Origin: Oscillibacter sp.
GTDB lineage: Bacteria > Bacillota > Clostridia > Oscillospirales > Oscillospiraceae
DNA: 19,350 nt
Reading direction: 5' to 3'
Assembly: GCA_009773995.1 (NCBI GenBank)
Contig: VSMY01000043.1
Location: 1 to 19,350 of the forward strand
Below the pieces are notes generated by a model. It did not search any database, was not told the origin of the DNA, and worked only from the letters and a program-made list of their open reading frames with translations. Every line of letters starts with the position of its first letter. Position 1 is the first letter of the stretch. This document shows positions 1 to 8,617 of the stretch, in pieces. A program made the translations under genes and the position numbers.

Positions 1-2
1 GC

Positions 3-68
3 GGAGGCCGGGGAGGCGGCTTCGGCGGAGGACGCTCCGGCGGGGGCGGCTTCGGCGGAAGGCGCTGA
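3..68 (+). CDS. C-terminal tail of a Gly/Arg-rich protein (partial)
   Basis: Only the last 21 codons are present, ending in TGA. They encode a low-complexity tail built from GGFGG units separated by Arg and Ser and ending GFGGRR. At DNA level a 15-base unit (GGCGGCTTCGGCGGA) occurs twice, at 15-29 and 45-59, 30 bases apart. Such tails occur on TPM-domain membrane proteins and some RNA-binding proteins, but the domain that would decide lies outside the window. Frame 3 is preferred because it stops directly before a terminator and gives Gly-rich rather than Arg-only or mixed sequence. Function is not assigned. Confidence 0.55.
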   Translation, partial: GGRGGGFGGGRSGGGGFGGRR

Positions 69-80
69 AAAGAATAAAGA

Positions 81-115
81 AAGGCCCCCGGCGTGTCGGA
101 TACGCCGGGGGCCTT
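81..115. terminator. Bidirectional intrinsic terminator
   Basis: A perfect 14-bp stem (81-94 with 102-115) encloses a 7-base loop. On the minus strand it is followed by a T-rich run (TTTCTTTATTC), so it best terminates the DegV gene ending at 132. On the plus strand the following TTGTGTTGTTC is weaker, but could end the upstream Gly-rich gene. The two genes converge here. Confidence 0.85.
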
Positions 116-131
116 GTGTTGTTCTATTCGC

Positions 132-998
132 TCAATCCAAAACCTGCACCGCCGCGCCCAGGACGCCGTCGCCGATGTAGACGCTGAGGGTCCCGTCGAT
201 TTCCCCGTCCCAAATGTGGTCATAATGAGGCAGGGCGGCGGTGAGCTTCTGCCGGACAATTTCCATCTCGGCGGGGGCCCCGCCGTTGGCCACGGCCAGG
301 TTGTATTTCTTGTGGCTTCCGCAGCGGTCCGCGGCCATGGCCACCAGCTTGTCGACGACCTGGTTCCGGCCCCGGACCTTGGCGATGGACTGGAGCTGCC
401 CGTCGGGGGCGAAGGTGATGATGGGCTTGATTTGGAGCAGAGTCCCCGCCGTGGCGGTGACCTTGCCGATGCGCCCGCCCTTCATCAGGTACTCCAGGGT
501 GTCCACGGAGAAGAAGGGGAAGGTGCCCGCGATGAGCCGGGGGGCCCGGCGCTCCACCAGGGTCTCCCAGTCCATGCCGTTTCGAATGTCCTCCGCCAGC
601 TGGAGCACCGTCAGCCCCTGCCCCAGGGACCCGCTGACGGAGTCGAAGACCTTGATGGGGAACGCGTCCCCGCTCTCCTCGGCGATGAGGCGGATCAAAT
701 TGTAGGTGCCGGAGAGGCCGCTGGAGAGCATGACGGCAATCACGCCGTCATAGCCCGCGTCCCGGATCTCCTCCAGCACGGCCCCCGCGCTCTCCGCGGA
801 GGGCAGGGAGGTCTGGGGCAGCTCCCCGGCCTTGAGGCGGCGGTAGATGTCGGCGCTGTGGATGTCCACGCCGTCGGAATACTCCCCGTCGGCGCAGAGG
901 ATACGCAGGGGGACGATGTAGATGTGGTTCTCCGCCGCCAGACGGGGGGACAGGTCCGCGCAGGAATCCGTCAGCAGCGCGATCTTTTGAGGGGCCAC
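132..998 (-). CDS. DegV family protein (fatty-acid-binding, FakB-like)
   Basis: This is a 288-residue DegV-fold protein. DegV/FakB proteins bind a fatty acid and present it to the kinase FakA for acyl-phosphate formation; lipid binding here is inferred from the family. Visible motifs are TDSCADLS near the N-terminus, SSGLSGTYN in the middle, and LEYLMKGGRIGK with the conserved GGRI. The frame opens at a TTG at 1022, but an AAAGGAG ribosome binding site lies inside that extension about 10 bases before the GTG at 998, so GTG is chosen and the protein begins MAPQKIALLTDS. The usual C-terminal GxHxGPGxxG motif is altered to SVYIGDGVLG, with Tyr for His and Asp for Pro. It is monocistronic, with its own promoter and terminator. 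No FakA gene is in view. Confidence 0.9.
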   Translation of the reverse strand: MAPQKIALLTDSCADLSPRLAAENHIYIVPLRILCADGEYSDGVDIHSADIYRRLKAGELPQTSLPSAESAGAVLEEIRDAGYDGVIAVMLSSGLSGTYNLIRLIAEESGDAFPIKVFDSVSGSLGQGLTVLQLAEDIRNGMDWETLVERRAPRLIAGTFPFFSVDTLEYLMKGGRIGKVTATAGTLLQIKPIITFAPDGQLQSIAKVRGRNQVVDKLVAMAADRCGSHKKYNLAVANGGAPAEMEIVRQKLTAALPHYDHIWDGEIDGTLSVYIGDGVLGAAVQVLD

Positions 999-1087
999 GT
1001 GTTCCCAACTCCTTTTTTTCAAACGAGGCCGCCGCTCCCGGAGCGGGGCGGGCGGACCATCAGGCTTGCCGGAAAGGCATTACGGTC

Positions 1088-1116
1088 ATTATCCCACAAA
1101 CCGGCGAAAACTGCAA
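1088..1116 (-). promoter_or_regulatory. Sigma-A type promoter for the DegV gene
   Basis: On the minus strand TTGCAG (-35, 1111-1116) and GATAAT (-10, 1088-1093) are separated by exactly 17 bases. The predicted start near 1080 gives a leader of about 80 bases. That leader contains a perfect GC hairpin (CCGCTC/GAGCGG, 1032-1046) upstream of the ribosome binding site. Confidence 0.7.
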
Positions 1117-1186
1117 GAGCGTTTTGCGGACTTTTCCAGCCTTTTCCTGCCGGGGGAAAAATATAGAGGAATCAAGAGATTTTCCC

Positions 1187-1215
1187 TTTACCTGCCGGGA
1201 GTTCTCTGCTATAAT
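1187..1215 (+). promoter_or_regulatory. Sigma-A promoter of the recJ-rel operon (extended -10)
   Basis: TTTACC (1187-1192) and a perfect TATAAT (1210-1215) are 17 bases apart, and the -10 is preceded by TGC, giving an extended -10. Transcription would start near 1222, about 45 bases before recJ. It is the best promoter match in the window and diverges from the DegV promoter. Confidence 0.8.
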
Positions 1216-1265
1216 ATACAAGTTATATTCTGCCCGAACGCCGGGCCGGAGAGGAGGGCGCTCTC

Positions 1266-3344
1266 GTGAAGTATCAAAAGTGGAATATCGGCGCCCCCTT
1301 GGAGGCGGACGTGGCCGCCCTGCGGGAGGCGGGTTACCCCTATCTCATGGCCCTGGTGCTGGCGGCCCGGGGCGTCGCCTCTCCGGAGACGGCGGCGGAA
1401 TTTCTGGACCGGGACCGGAAACTGACCCTCTCCCCCATGCTTATGCGGGACATGGACAAGGCCGTAGCCCGGATTCAAAAGGCCATTGCCGGGGGAGAGA
1501 CCATCGCCGTCTTCGGGGACTACGACGTGGACGGCATCACCTCCACGGTGCTGCTGATGGACTATTTGAAAAGCTGCGGGGCCAAGTGCCTGCGCTATAT
1601 CCCCCGGCGGATTGAGGACGGCTACGGCCTCTCCAAGCCCGCCATCCAGAGCCTTCGGGACCAGGGGGCCACGCTGATGATTACCGTGGACTGCGGCATC
1701 ACCGGAAACGAGGAGGTGGACTTCGCGGGCTCCCTGGGCCTGGACGTGGTGGTAACGGACCATCACGAGTGCAAGGAGGAGCTGCCCGGCGCCGTGGCGG
1801 TGGTGGACCCCCACCGGCCCGACTGCCCCTACCCCTTCAAGTTCCTGGCGGGCTGCGGCGTGGCGCTGAAGCTGGTGCTGGCCCTGGGGGGCGAGAACCG
1901 GGAGGACGCCCTCTTCGCCCGCTATTCCGCCCTGGCCGCCATCGGCACTGTGGCCGACGTGATGCGGATGGAGGGCGAAAACCGGGCCATCGTCGCCTGC
2001 GGCCTGGAGTCCCTGCCCCACACGGATTTCGTGGGGGTCCGCGCCCTCCTGCGGGAGGCGGGACTGGAGGAAAAGCCCATTACCTCCATCCAGATTGGCT
2101 TCGTCCTCTCCCCCCGGATCAACGCCGCCGGGCGCATGGGGGCGGCGGACCTGGCGGCGGATCTGCTGGAAACCCGGGACCTGGCCCGGGCGGAGGAGCT
2201 GGCCCGGGAGCTCTGCGAGCTGAACCGGGAGCGCCAGGCGGTGGAGCAGGCCATCTGCGCCGACGCGGTGCGGCAGATCCAGGCCCTCCGGCAGGAGGAG
2301 CGCAGCGCCCTGGTCCTGGCCAGCGAGGAGTGGCACCAGGGCGTGGTGGGCATTGTGGCTTCCCGCCTCAGCGAGAAGTACTCCTGCCCCAGTTTCATGA
2401 TTCACCTGAAGGACGGCACGGGACGGGGCTCCTGCCGGTCCTACGGCGGGTTCAACCTCTTCGCCGCCCTGGAGTCCTGCGCGGACCTGCTGGACGGCTT
2501 CGGGGGCCATGAGCTGGCCGCCGGGTTCACCATCCCGGAGGACAACATCGAGGATTTCCGGACCCGGATGAACCGCTATGTCCGCTCCGTCACCGGAGGG
2601 GAACCGCCGGTGAGCTCTCTGGAGGTGGACGCGGCGGTGTCCTCCCCCGGCGAGCTGACCCTGGAGGAGGCCGAACAGCTGGAACGGCTGGAGCCTTACG
2701 GCGCGGGGAATCCCAGGCCCGTCTTCGCCCTGCTGGGAGCCACGGCGGAGTCCGTCCAGCCCGTGGGACAGGGAAAACACCTGAAGCTGCGGCTGAGCAA
2801 GGGCGTCAGCCGCTTCGACGCCATCTTCTTCTCCGTCACGGCGGAGGAGTGCGGCATCGTCCCCGGCAGCCGGGTGGACGCCGCCTTCTACCTCCAGGCC
2901 AATACCTTCCGGGGAAACACGACGCTGCAATTGCAGCTGGTGGACGTGCGTCCCTCCCTCAGCCCCAGCCGCAGCGAGGCGGCGGCCCAGGCCCTTGTGG
3001 GCCGCCTGGTGCGGGGAGAGAGCCTGACCCGGCAGGAGCTGGCCCGGCTGAAGGCCAGCCCCAGCCAGTATCAGGACTGCTGGAACGCGCTGACGGAGCT
3101 CCTCCGCCAGGGTAAGGCCCGGAAGGAGCGCCTGCCCTTCCTGCGGAGCATCGCCGCCAGAATCGGGGGGAACGAGAGCTTTTTGCGGGCGTACCTCGCC
3201 CTGGCGGTCTTCAAGGAGCGGGGGCTGGTGTCCCTGACCAGGGAGGGCGACTGGCTGGCGATGTATCTGATGGGAGACCCGGAGAACGTGAGTTGGGACG
3301 ACTGCCCGTATCTTCTCCGCCTGCGGGAAAAGGAGGCGACCTGA
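1266..3344 (+). CDS. recJ: Single-stranded-DNA-specific exonuclease RecJ
   Basis: This 692-residue protein is a 5'-to-3' single-strand DNA exonuclease acting in recombination and base-excision or mismatch repair. The DHH-phosphoesterase motifs are all visible: DYDVDG at residues 85-90, VDCGIT at 141-146 and TDHHE at 164-168. The DHHA1 domain carries GGHELAAG at 413-420, followed by an OB-like region and a C-terminal extension. These residues bind the catalytic metal ions, so the enzyme should be active. GTG at 1266 is the start, preceded by GAGGAGG at good spacing. It heads a long operon, and its stop lies one base before the rel start, with the rel ribosome binding site inside its last codons. 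Confidence 0.95.
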   Translation: MKYQKWNIGAPLEADVAALREAGYPYLMALVLAARGVASPETAAEFLDRDRKLTLSPMLMRDMDKAVARIQKAIAGGETIAVFGDYDVDGITSTVLLMDYLKSCGAKCLRYIPRRIEDGYGLSKPAIQSLRDQGATLMITVDCGITGNEEVDFAGSLGLDVVVTDHHECKEELPGAVAVVDPHRPDCPYPFKFLAGCGVALKLVLALGGENREDALFARYSALAAIGTVADVMRMEGENRAIVACGLESLPHTDFVGVRALLREAGLEEKPITSIQIGFVLSPRINAAGRMGAADLAADLLETRDLARAEELARELCELNRERQAVEQAICADAVRQIQALRQEERSALVLASEEWHQGVVGIVASRLSEKYSCPSFMIHLKDGTGRGSCRSYGGFNLFAALESCADLLDGFGGHELAAGFTIPEDNIEDFRTRMNRYVRSVTGGEPPVSSLEVDAAVSSPGELTLEEAEQLERLEPYGAGNPRPVFALLGATAESVQPVGQGKHLKLRLSKGVSRFDAIFFSVTAEECGIVPGSRVDAAFYLQANTFRGNTTLQLQLVDVRPSLSPSRSEAAAQALVGRLVRGESLTRQELARLKASPSQYQDCWNALTELLRQGKARKERLPFLRSIAARIGGNESFLRAYLALAVFKERGLVSLTREGDWLAMYLMGDPENVSWDDCPYLLRLREKEAT

Positions 3345-3345
3345 G

Positions 3346-5538
3346 ATGACCGTACAGGAACAGTACGAGCTTTTGGAAAAGACCGTCCGCGGCTACAACC
3401 CCGCCGCCGACTTCGATCATATCCGGTCCGCGTTCGAGTACGCCGACCGCTGTCACGAGGGGCAGAAGCGCAAGAGCGGCGAGCCCTATATCATCCATCC
3501 CCTGGCCGTGGCCCAGATCGTGGCGGAGGAGCTGAAGCTGGACTCCGAGTCCATCGAGGCCGCCCTGCTCCACGACGTCATTGAGGACACCCCCGCCACC
3601 CACGAGGACGTGGCCCGGATGTTCTCCCCTACCATCGCCAACCTGGTGGAGGGGGTCAGCAAGCTGACCCGCATTCAGTACGCCACCAAGGAAGACGAGC
3701 AGATGGAGAACCTGCGGAAAATGCTCATGGCCATGAGCAAGGACATCCGGGTCATCCTCATCAAGGTCTCCGACCGGCTCCACAACATGCGCACCATGGA
3801 GTACCAGTCCCCGGAGAAGCAGAAGCAGAAGTCCTTGGAGACCATGGAGATCTACGCCCCCATCTCCCACCGCCTGGGGATGCAGCGCATCAAATGGGAA
3901 CTGGAGGACCTCTCCCTCAAGTACCTGGACCCGGTGGGCTACAACGAGATCATCACCCGGCTGGACGCCAAGAAGCCGGAGTACGACGCCTTCCTCCTCC
4001 GCACCCAGACCCAGATGGACGACCGGCTGACGGAGCTGGGCATTCGGCACATGGTCTACGGCCGCATCAAGCACCCCTACTCCATCTATCGGAAGATGTT
4101 CAACCAGAACAAGTCCCTGGACGAGATCTTCGACCTCTTCGCCTTCCGGGTGCTGGTGGACTCGGTGGGGGACTGCTACAACGTTCTGGGGGTCATCCAC
4201 GACATCTACAAACCCATCCCGGGCCGGTTCAAGGACTATATCGGCACCGAGAAGCCCAACGGCTACCAGTCCCTCCACACCACCGTCATGGGCCCCGACG
4301 GCCTGCCCTTCGAGGTGCAGATCCGCACCTGGAAGATGCACGAGGTGGCGGAGTACGGCGTGGCGGCCCACTGGAAATACAAGCAGCACGGCCAGGGAGC
4401 GGGCACCGAGGGGAAATACGAGTGGGTCCGCCGCCTCCTGGAGAACCAGGAGGGGGCCGACGCGGAGGAGTATATCCACTCCCTGAAGGTCGACATGTTC
4501 GCCGACGAGGTCTTCGTCTTCACCCCCAACGGGGACGTGCAGAACCTTCCCGCCGGGGCCACGCCCATCGACTTCGCCTACGCCATCCACTCCGCCGTGG
4601 GAAACAGCATGGTGGGAGCCAAGGTCAACAACCGGATTGTCACCTTCGACCACATCCTGAAAAACGGCGACATCGTGGAAATCATGACCGCCAAATCCGC
4701 CAAGGGCCCCAGCCGGGACTGGATGAAAATCGCCAAGTCCAGCGAGGCCCGGAGCAAAATCCGCCAGTGGTTCAAGAAGGAGAAAAAAGAGGAGAACATC
4801 GCGGGGGGCCGCGCCTCCTTCGAGCAGGAGCTCAAGCACGCGGGTCTCTCCATGAAGGACGTGACGGACCCGGAGAACCTGCCCCTGCTGCTGAAAAAGG
4901 TCACCTACGGCAGCCTGGAGGAGATGTACGCCGCCATCGGCTACGGCGGCTTCACGGCCCAGAAGGCCGTGAGCCGGATGAAGGGAGAGCTGCTGCGCAT
5001 CGCCCGCCAGCACCAGGCGGAGGAGCTGACCCTCAGGCCGGAGGAGGCCCCCATTCCCGTGCCCCCCAAGCCCGTGAGCAAGAGCGAGCAGGGCATCATC
5101 GTGGAGGGCCTGGACAACTGCCTGGTGAAGTTCTCCCGCTGCTGCACCCCCGTGCCGGGGGATGAAATTGTGGGCTTTATCACCCGGGGCTACGGCGTGT
5201 CCGTCCACCGGGCGGACTGCCCCAACGCCGCCCCGGAGCGCCGGGCGGGCCAGGAGGGCCGCTGGCTGCGGGTCACCTGGGGCAGCGACACCAACGAGAG
5301 CTATCCCACCACCATCGACGTGGTCTGCAAGGACCGGATGAACCTGATTCTGGATATCTCCACGGCCCTGTCCAGCACCAACACCTTCGTCTCCGGATTG
5401 AACTCCCGGAGCACGGAGGACGGCTTCGCCGTCATCCGCCTGGAGATCCGGGTCCGGGACGGGGCCCAGATGAAGGCCATCATGAACAAGCTGAATCAAA
5501 TTTCCGGGGTTCTCCAGGTTACAAGACCTGCTGGGTAA
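3346..5538 (+). CDS. rel: Bifunctional (p)ppGpp synthetase/hydrolase Rel
   Basis: This 730-residue RelA/SpoT homologue makes and degrades (p)ppGpp in the stringent response. An N-terminal HD hydrolase domain has H51, the HD pair 76-77 and SDRLHNMRT near 142-150, so hydrolysis should be intact. The synthetase domain follows, with RIKHPYSIYRKM at 240-251, the RFKD (RxKD) motif at 294-297 typical of bifunctional rather than RelA-only enzymes, NGYQSLHT at 305-312 and the catalytic-type Glu in EVQIRT at 323. A TGS domain (about 387-450), a Cys-rich region with RCCTPVPGDEIVGF, and a C-terminal ACT domain complete the architecture. It is translationally close to recJ and is followed by dtd, a common Clostridia arrangement. 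Confidence 0.95.
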   Translation: MTVQEQYELLEKTVRGYNPAADFDHIRSAFEYADRCHEGQKRKSGEPYIIHPLAVAQIVAEELKLDSESIEAALLHDVIEDTPATHEDVARMFSPTIANLVEGVSKLTRIQYATKEDEQMENLRKMLMAMSKDIRVILIKVSDRLHNMRTMEYQSPEKQKQKSLETMEIYAPISHRLGMQRIKWELEDLSLKYLDPVGYNEIITRLDAKKPEYDAFLLRTQTQMDDRLTELGIRHMVYGRIKHPYSIYRKMFNQNKSLDEIFDLFAFRVLVDSVGDCYNVLGVIHDIYKPIPGRFKDYIGTEKPNGYQSLHTTVMGPDGLPFEVQIRTWKMHEVAEYGVAAHWKYKQHGQGAGTEGKYEWVRRLLENQEGADAEEYIHSLKVDMFADEVFVFTPNGDVQNLPAGATPIDFAYAIHSAVGNSMVGAKVNNRIVTFDHILKNGDIVEIMTAKSAKGPSRDWMKIAKSSEARSKIRQWFKKEKKEENIAGGRASFEQELKHAGLSMKDVTDPENLPLLLKKVTYGSLEEMYAAIGYGGFTAQKAVSRMKGELLRIARQHQAEELTLRPEEAPIPVPPKPVSKSEQGIIVEGLDNCLVKFSRCCTPVPGDEIVGFITRGYGVSVHRADCPNAAPERRAGQEGRWLRVTWGSDTNESYPTTIDVVCKDRMNLILDISTALSSTNTFVSGLNSRSTEDGFAVIRLEIRVRDGAQMKAIMNKLNQISGVLQVTRPAG

Positions 5539-5560
5539 TCATAGAAAGGAGGAATTGCCT

Positions 5561-6004
5561 ATGCGCGCAGTAGTCACCCGCGTGAAGCACGCGTCGGTCA
5601 CCATCGAGGGGGCCGTGACGGGCCAAATCGGGGAGGGCTATCTGGTCCTCCTGGGGGTGGCTCCCACCGACACGGAAGAAACCGCCGTGAAGCTGGCGGA
5701 CAAAATCTGCAACCTCCGGGTCTTTGAGGACGAGAACGAGAAGATGAACCGGAACCTGGAACAGGTGGGGGGAAGCCTGCTGGTCATCTCCCAGTTTACC
5801 CTGTTCGCCGACACCTCCTCCCGCCGCCCGGGCTTCTCCGGCGCGGCCAAGCCGGACCTGGCCATCCCCCTCTATGAGAAATTCATGGCCCGCTGCCGGG
5901 AGCGGGGCTTCGCCGTGGAGCACGGGGAGTTCGGCGCGAAGATGGAGGTGGAGTCCCTGAACCATGGCCCGGTGACCATCCTCTTTGACACGGAGAAGCC
6001 CTGA
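5561..6004 (+). CDS. dtd: D-aminoacyl-tRNA deacylase
   Basis: This 147-residue enzyme hydrolyses D-aminoacyl-tRNAs (and Gly-tRNA-Ala), preventing D-amino acids from entering translation. Family motifs are SQFTLFAD, RRPGFSGAAKP and the C-terminal GPVT, which contributes the cross-subunit Gly-cisPro element. The usual NDGPVT reads NHGPVT here, a local substitution. An upstream TTG at 5555 keeps the frame open, but AAAGGAGG lies 8 bases before the ATG at 5561, so ATG is chosen, giving MRAVVTRVKHASVTIEG. It lies 22 bases after rel, so the two are very probably co-transcribed. Confidence 0.93.
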   Translation: MRAVVTRVKHASVTIEGAVTGQIGEGYLVLLGVAPTDTEETAVKLADKICNLRVFEDENEKMNRNLEQVGGSLLVISQFTLFADTSSRRPGFSGAAKPDLAIPLYEKFMARCRERGFAVEHGEFGAKMEVESLNHGPVTILFDTEKP

Positions 6005-6037
6005 CGGAACCAGCGGAAAGAAAGGACGGATGCTTTC

Positions 6038-6448
6038 ATGGGACTGTTTTCCAACTTCTTTCAAAAAGAATGTTCTCTGGGCGCCCAGCCCCGCAGCGGC
6101 TGGAGCTGGAGCCTGTCGGTGAACGGGATGCCCGTCCCGCATTTCTCCTGGGAGGATGTGACCAGGGCCCTGGACGGCCTCTGTCCCCATGAAGACAGCT
6201 TTGTGATCTTGGAGCAGAGGAAGGGACAGGACTACTGGTTCATTCAAAGCGCCGTGGCCCTGGCGGGCCCCCACACCGGCGAGTATGTAGTGGGCGTGGG
6301 CTGGAACGACGACCAGGGCCGGCACTATGTGGAGCGCTGCGGCGGAGCCGGGCGGGCCGTGGACATGTTCCGGGCCGCGTGGCAGGGGAAGACCCTGGAC
6401 TTTTCCGGCTTCGAGGACCAGTCCGACCAGCTTCCCGTCGATTCCTGA
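6038..6448 (+). CDS. Hypothetical protein of unknown function
   Basis: This 136-residue acidic, aromatic-rich soluble protein is not recognised. It begins MGLFSNFFQKECSLG and has several Trp residues (GWSWSLSVNG, DYWFIQS, GVGWNDD), no signal peptide, no hydrophobic membrane segment and no obvious catalytic motif. The alternating polar/hydrophobic pattern suggests a small beta-rich fold; this is only an impression. The start is supported by an AAAGGA 11 bases upstream, a slightly long spacing. It sits between dtd and the metallo-hydrolase gene with short gaps, so it should be expressed with the operon. Codon usage resembles its neighbours, giving no sign of recent transfer. Confidence 0.75.
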   Translation: MGLFSNFFQKECSLGAQPRSGWSWSLSVNGMPVPHFSWEDVTRALDGLCPHEDSFVILEQRKGQDYWFIQSAVALAGPHTGEYVVGVGWNDDQGRHYVERCGGAGRAVDMFRAAWQGKTLDFSGFEDQSDQLPVDS

Positions 6449-6479
6449 GACCAAGAACCCAAGAGAGGAGGAAGCTCCA

Positions 6480-7100
6480 ATGCACGTGAACATGATGCAG
6501 GCGGGCCCCCTGGGCACCAACTGCTATCTTCTCGAGGATGAGAAAACCCGCGAGGCGGCGGTGATCGATCCCGGCGGAGACGCGCCGGAGATCATCCGGG
6601 CCCTGGAGGGGGCGGCGCTCCGCTATATTCTCCTGACCCACGGCCACTATGACCATACCGGCGGGGCGGCGGAGCTGCTGGAGGCGTTCCCCCAGGCGGC
6701 GCTCTATATTCACCGGGCGGATTGCGAGGACGTGGATCCGTCCCTGTTCCCCCTGCGGACCCAGGTCCCCGGCGTAAACTTTTACGGCGAGGGGGATTGG
6801 ATCGCCTTCGGCGGGGACGCGGTAAAGATCCAGGTTCTCCACACTCCCGGCCACTCCGAGGGCAGCGTCACCCTCCGCTGCGGGGATCTGCTCTTCTGCG
6901 GGGATACCCTTTTCGCCGGGTCCTGCGGCCGGACGGATTTCCCCGGCGGCAGCGTGCCCAAGATGCTCGCCTCCCTCCGCCGCCTGGGAGAGCTGGAGGG
7001 AGACCTCCAGGTCCTGCCCGGCCACATGGAACCCTCCACCCTGGAGGCGGAGCGGAAGCAGAATCCCTACCTCCGCCAGGCGATGCGGGAGACGACATGA
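6480..7100 (+). CDS. Metallo-beta-lactamase-fold hydrolase (glyoxalase II-like)
   Basis: This 206-residue protein has a complete dinuclear metal site: THGHYDH gives H54, H56, D58 and H59, with H125 in TPGHSEG, D142 in GDTLFAGSCGRTD and H182 in LPGHMEP. The GDTLF-GS-GRTDFPGG signature is typical of the small GloB/YcbL-type branch, which hydrolyses thioesters such as hydroxyacylglutathione analogues; the actual substrate cannot be read from sequence. The open frame extends upstream, but AGAGGAGG directly precedes ATG 6480, and the protein from there matches the compact family start (MHVNMMQAGPLGTNCYLLED). Its TGA overlaps the hemZ ATG (ATGA), indicating translational coupling. Confidence 0.9.
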   Translation: MHVNMMQAGPLGTNCYLLEDEKTREAAVIDPGGDAPEIIRALEGAALRYILLTHGHYDHTGGAAELLEAFPQAALYIHRADCEDVDPSLFPLRTQVPGVNFYGEGDWIAFGGDAVKIQVLHTPGHSEGSVTLRCGDLLFCGDTLFAGSCGRTDFPGGSVPKMLASLRRLGELEGDLQVLPGHMEPSTLEAERKQNPYLRQAMRETT

Positions 7101-8617
7101 AGCTGGAATTTCACGGCCACGACGAGCGCTACACCGTGGAGCAGAGCCTCTTGAACCTGTTCCCCGGCGAGCTGCCGGTCTACGAGCCGGTCCGCCCCCA
7201 GGAGGACGAGAGCTGGGCTATTGTCTCTTGGCGGGAGGGCGAGGAGAAGAGCGGGAAGCGGGGCCACGCCCGTGTGGAACTGGGCTGGCAGGGAAAGGCG
7301 GACGCCTACAGCTTCGGCTGTCCCCTGACCGGCACGGAGTACGAGCAGGAGCGCCAGCGGCGGCACGCCATCGGCGCGGCCTTCTTCCTGGCCTACCGGC
7401 AGCTGACCGGCGGACAGCCTCCCTGGGGCATGCTCACCGGGGTCCGGCCCGACAAGCTGGTAACCGAGGCCCTGGCGGCGGGCAAAACGCCGGTTGCGGC
7501 CCGGGAGCTGCTGGAGAAGATTTATTTCGTCACCCCCCGCCGGGCCGCCCTGGCCCTGGAGACGGGCACGGCGGCTTATGAGGCGGCCAAGGGCCTGGGG
7601 CCCAGGGATATCGCCGTCTATATCGGCGTTCCCTTCTGCCCCACCCGTTGCGCCTACTGCTCCTTTGTCAGCCAGTCGGTGGAAAAGAGCTTTTCCCTGG
7701 TAGAGCCCTACGTGGAGGCCCTGGAAGCGGAGATTAAAGCCGGGGGCCGCATGGCCCAAGAGGCGGGCCTCCGGGTTCGCTGCCTGTATATGGGCGGCGG
7801 CACCCCCACAACCCTAACCGCCGCCCAGCTGGACCGGGTGCTGACGGCCTTCGAGACCGCCTTCGGCCCCGCCCTGGACGCCTGCGGCGAGATTACCGTG
7901 GAGGCCGGGCGGCCCGACACCATCACGGCGGAAAAGCTGGCGATGCTGAAGGGCCACGGCGTTCACCGCATCTCCGTGAACCCCCAGACCATGGAGGAAA
8001 ACGTCCTCCGGGCCATTGGCCGCCGCCACAGCCCCGGCGACATTGAGGCCGCCATGGATCTGGCGGCGCGGTGCGGCTTCCCCCATGTGAACATGGACCT
8101 CATCGCCGGACTGCCGGAGGACACGGCGGAGGGCTTCCGCCGCTCCCTGGAGCGGTGCCTCCAATTCGGCACGGACAACGTCACCGTCCACACCCTGGCG
8201 CTGAAAAAGGGCAGCCGCATCCTCTTGGAGGGGCTGGCCATTCCCGGCCCCGAGGCGGTTGGCGGGATGCTGGACCAAGCCGAGCCCGCCCTGCGGGAAG
8301 CGGGATACGCCCCCTATTACCTCTACCGGCAGAAATACATGTCCGGCAGCTTTGAGAACATCGGCTGGACCCGGCCCGGCGGGGCGTGCCTCTACAACAT
8401 CTATATCATGTCGGAGCTCTGCTCCATCCTCTCCTTCGGCGCGGGGGGATCGACAAAGATGACGGACCCGTCCCGGCGGCTCATCCGGCGGCGCTTCAAC
8501 CCAAAGTTCCCCAAGGAGTACGTGGAGCGCCCCGAGAAGACGCGGTCCAACCAGGCGGACTTCGCCGCTTTTTACCGAGAGTTAAACGGAAAGGAGCAGG
8601 GCCCATGTATTCCCTGA
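7097..8617 (+). CDS. hemZ: Radical SAM protein HemZ (coproporphyrinogen dehydrogenase family)
   Basis: This 506-residue protein belongs to the HemN/HemZ radical SAM group, which includes oxygen-independent coproporphyrinogen III oxidation; the exact role of HemZ in Clostridia is uncertain. The [4Fe-4S] motif is CPTRCAYC (C181, C185, C188), followed by the SAM-binding GGGTPT element and NMDLIAGLPEDT. HemZ rather than HemN is favoured by the roughly 170-residue N-terminal extension, VNPQTMEENVL, and the C-terminal stretch RQKYMSGSFENIGWTRPG with a later GAGGSTK. The ATG at 7097 overlaps the preceding stop; longer upstream starts would run through the hydrolase gene. The end overlaps the next gene by 13 bases. 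No other haem genes are nearby. Confidence 0.9.
   Translation: MKLEFHGHDERYTVEQSLLNLFPGELPVYEPVRPQEDESWAIVSWREGEEKSGKRGHARVELGWQGKADAYSFGCPLTGTEYEQERQRRHAIGAAFFLAYRQLTGGQPPWGMLTGVRPDKLVTEALAAGKTPVAARELLEKIYFVTPRRAALALETGTAAYEAAKGLGPRDIAVYIGVPFCPTRCAYCSFVSQSVEKSFSLVEPYVEALEAEIKAGGRMAQEAGLRVRCLYMGGGTPTTLTAAQLDRVLTAFETAFGPALDACGEITVEAGRPDTITAEKLAMLKGHGVHRISVNPQTMEENVLRAIGRRHSPGDIEAAMDLAARCGFPHVNMDLIAGLPEDTAEGFRRSLERCLQFGTDNVTVHTLALKKGSRILLEGLAIPGPEAVGGMLDQAEPALREAGYAPYYLYRQKYMSGSFENIGWTRPGGACLYNIYIMSELCSILSFGAGGSTKMTDPSRRLIRRRFNPKFPKEYVERPEKTRSNQADFAAFYRELNGKEQGPCIP

Noticed and set aside
1..60. CRISPR or tandem-repeat array suggested by the repeated 15-base unit
   Set aside because: Only two copies occur and they encode GGFGG units of a Gly-rich protein tail; there are no spacers.
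1209..2930. Long minus-strand open frame opposite recJ, and similar long frames opposite rel (3211-5499) and other genes
   Set aside because: They are mirror images of well-supported plus-strand genes, give repetitive Gly/His/Val/Leu-rich sequence without domains, and lack ribosome binding sites. GC-rich DNA produces such frames by chance.
3346..5538. Monofunctional RelA synthetase
   Set aside because: The HD hydrolase residues (H51, H76, D77, SDRLHN) are intact and the synthetase has the RxKD motif of bifunctional enzymes.
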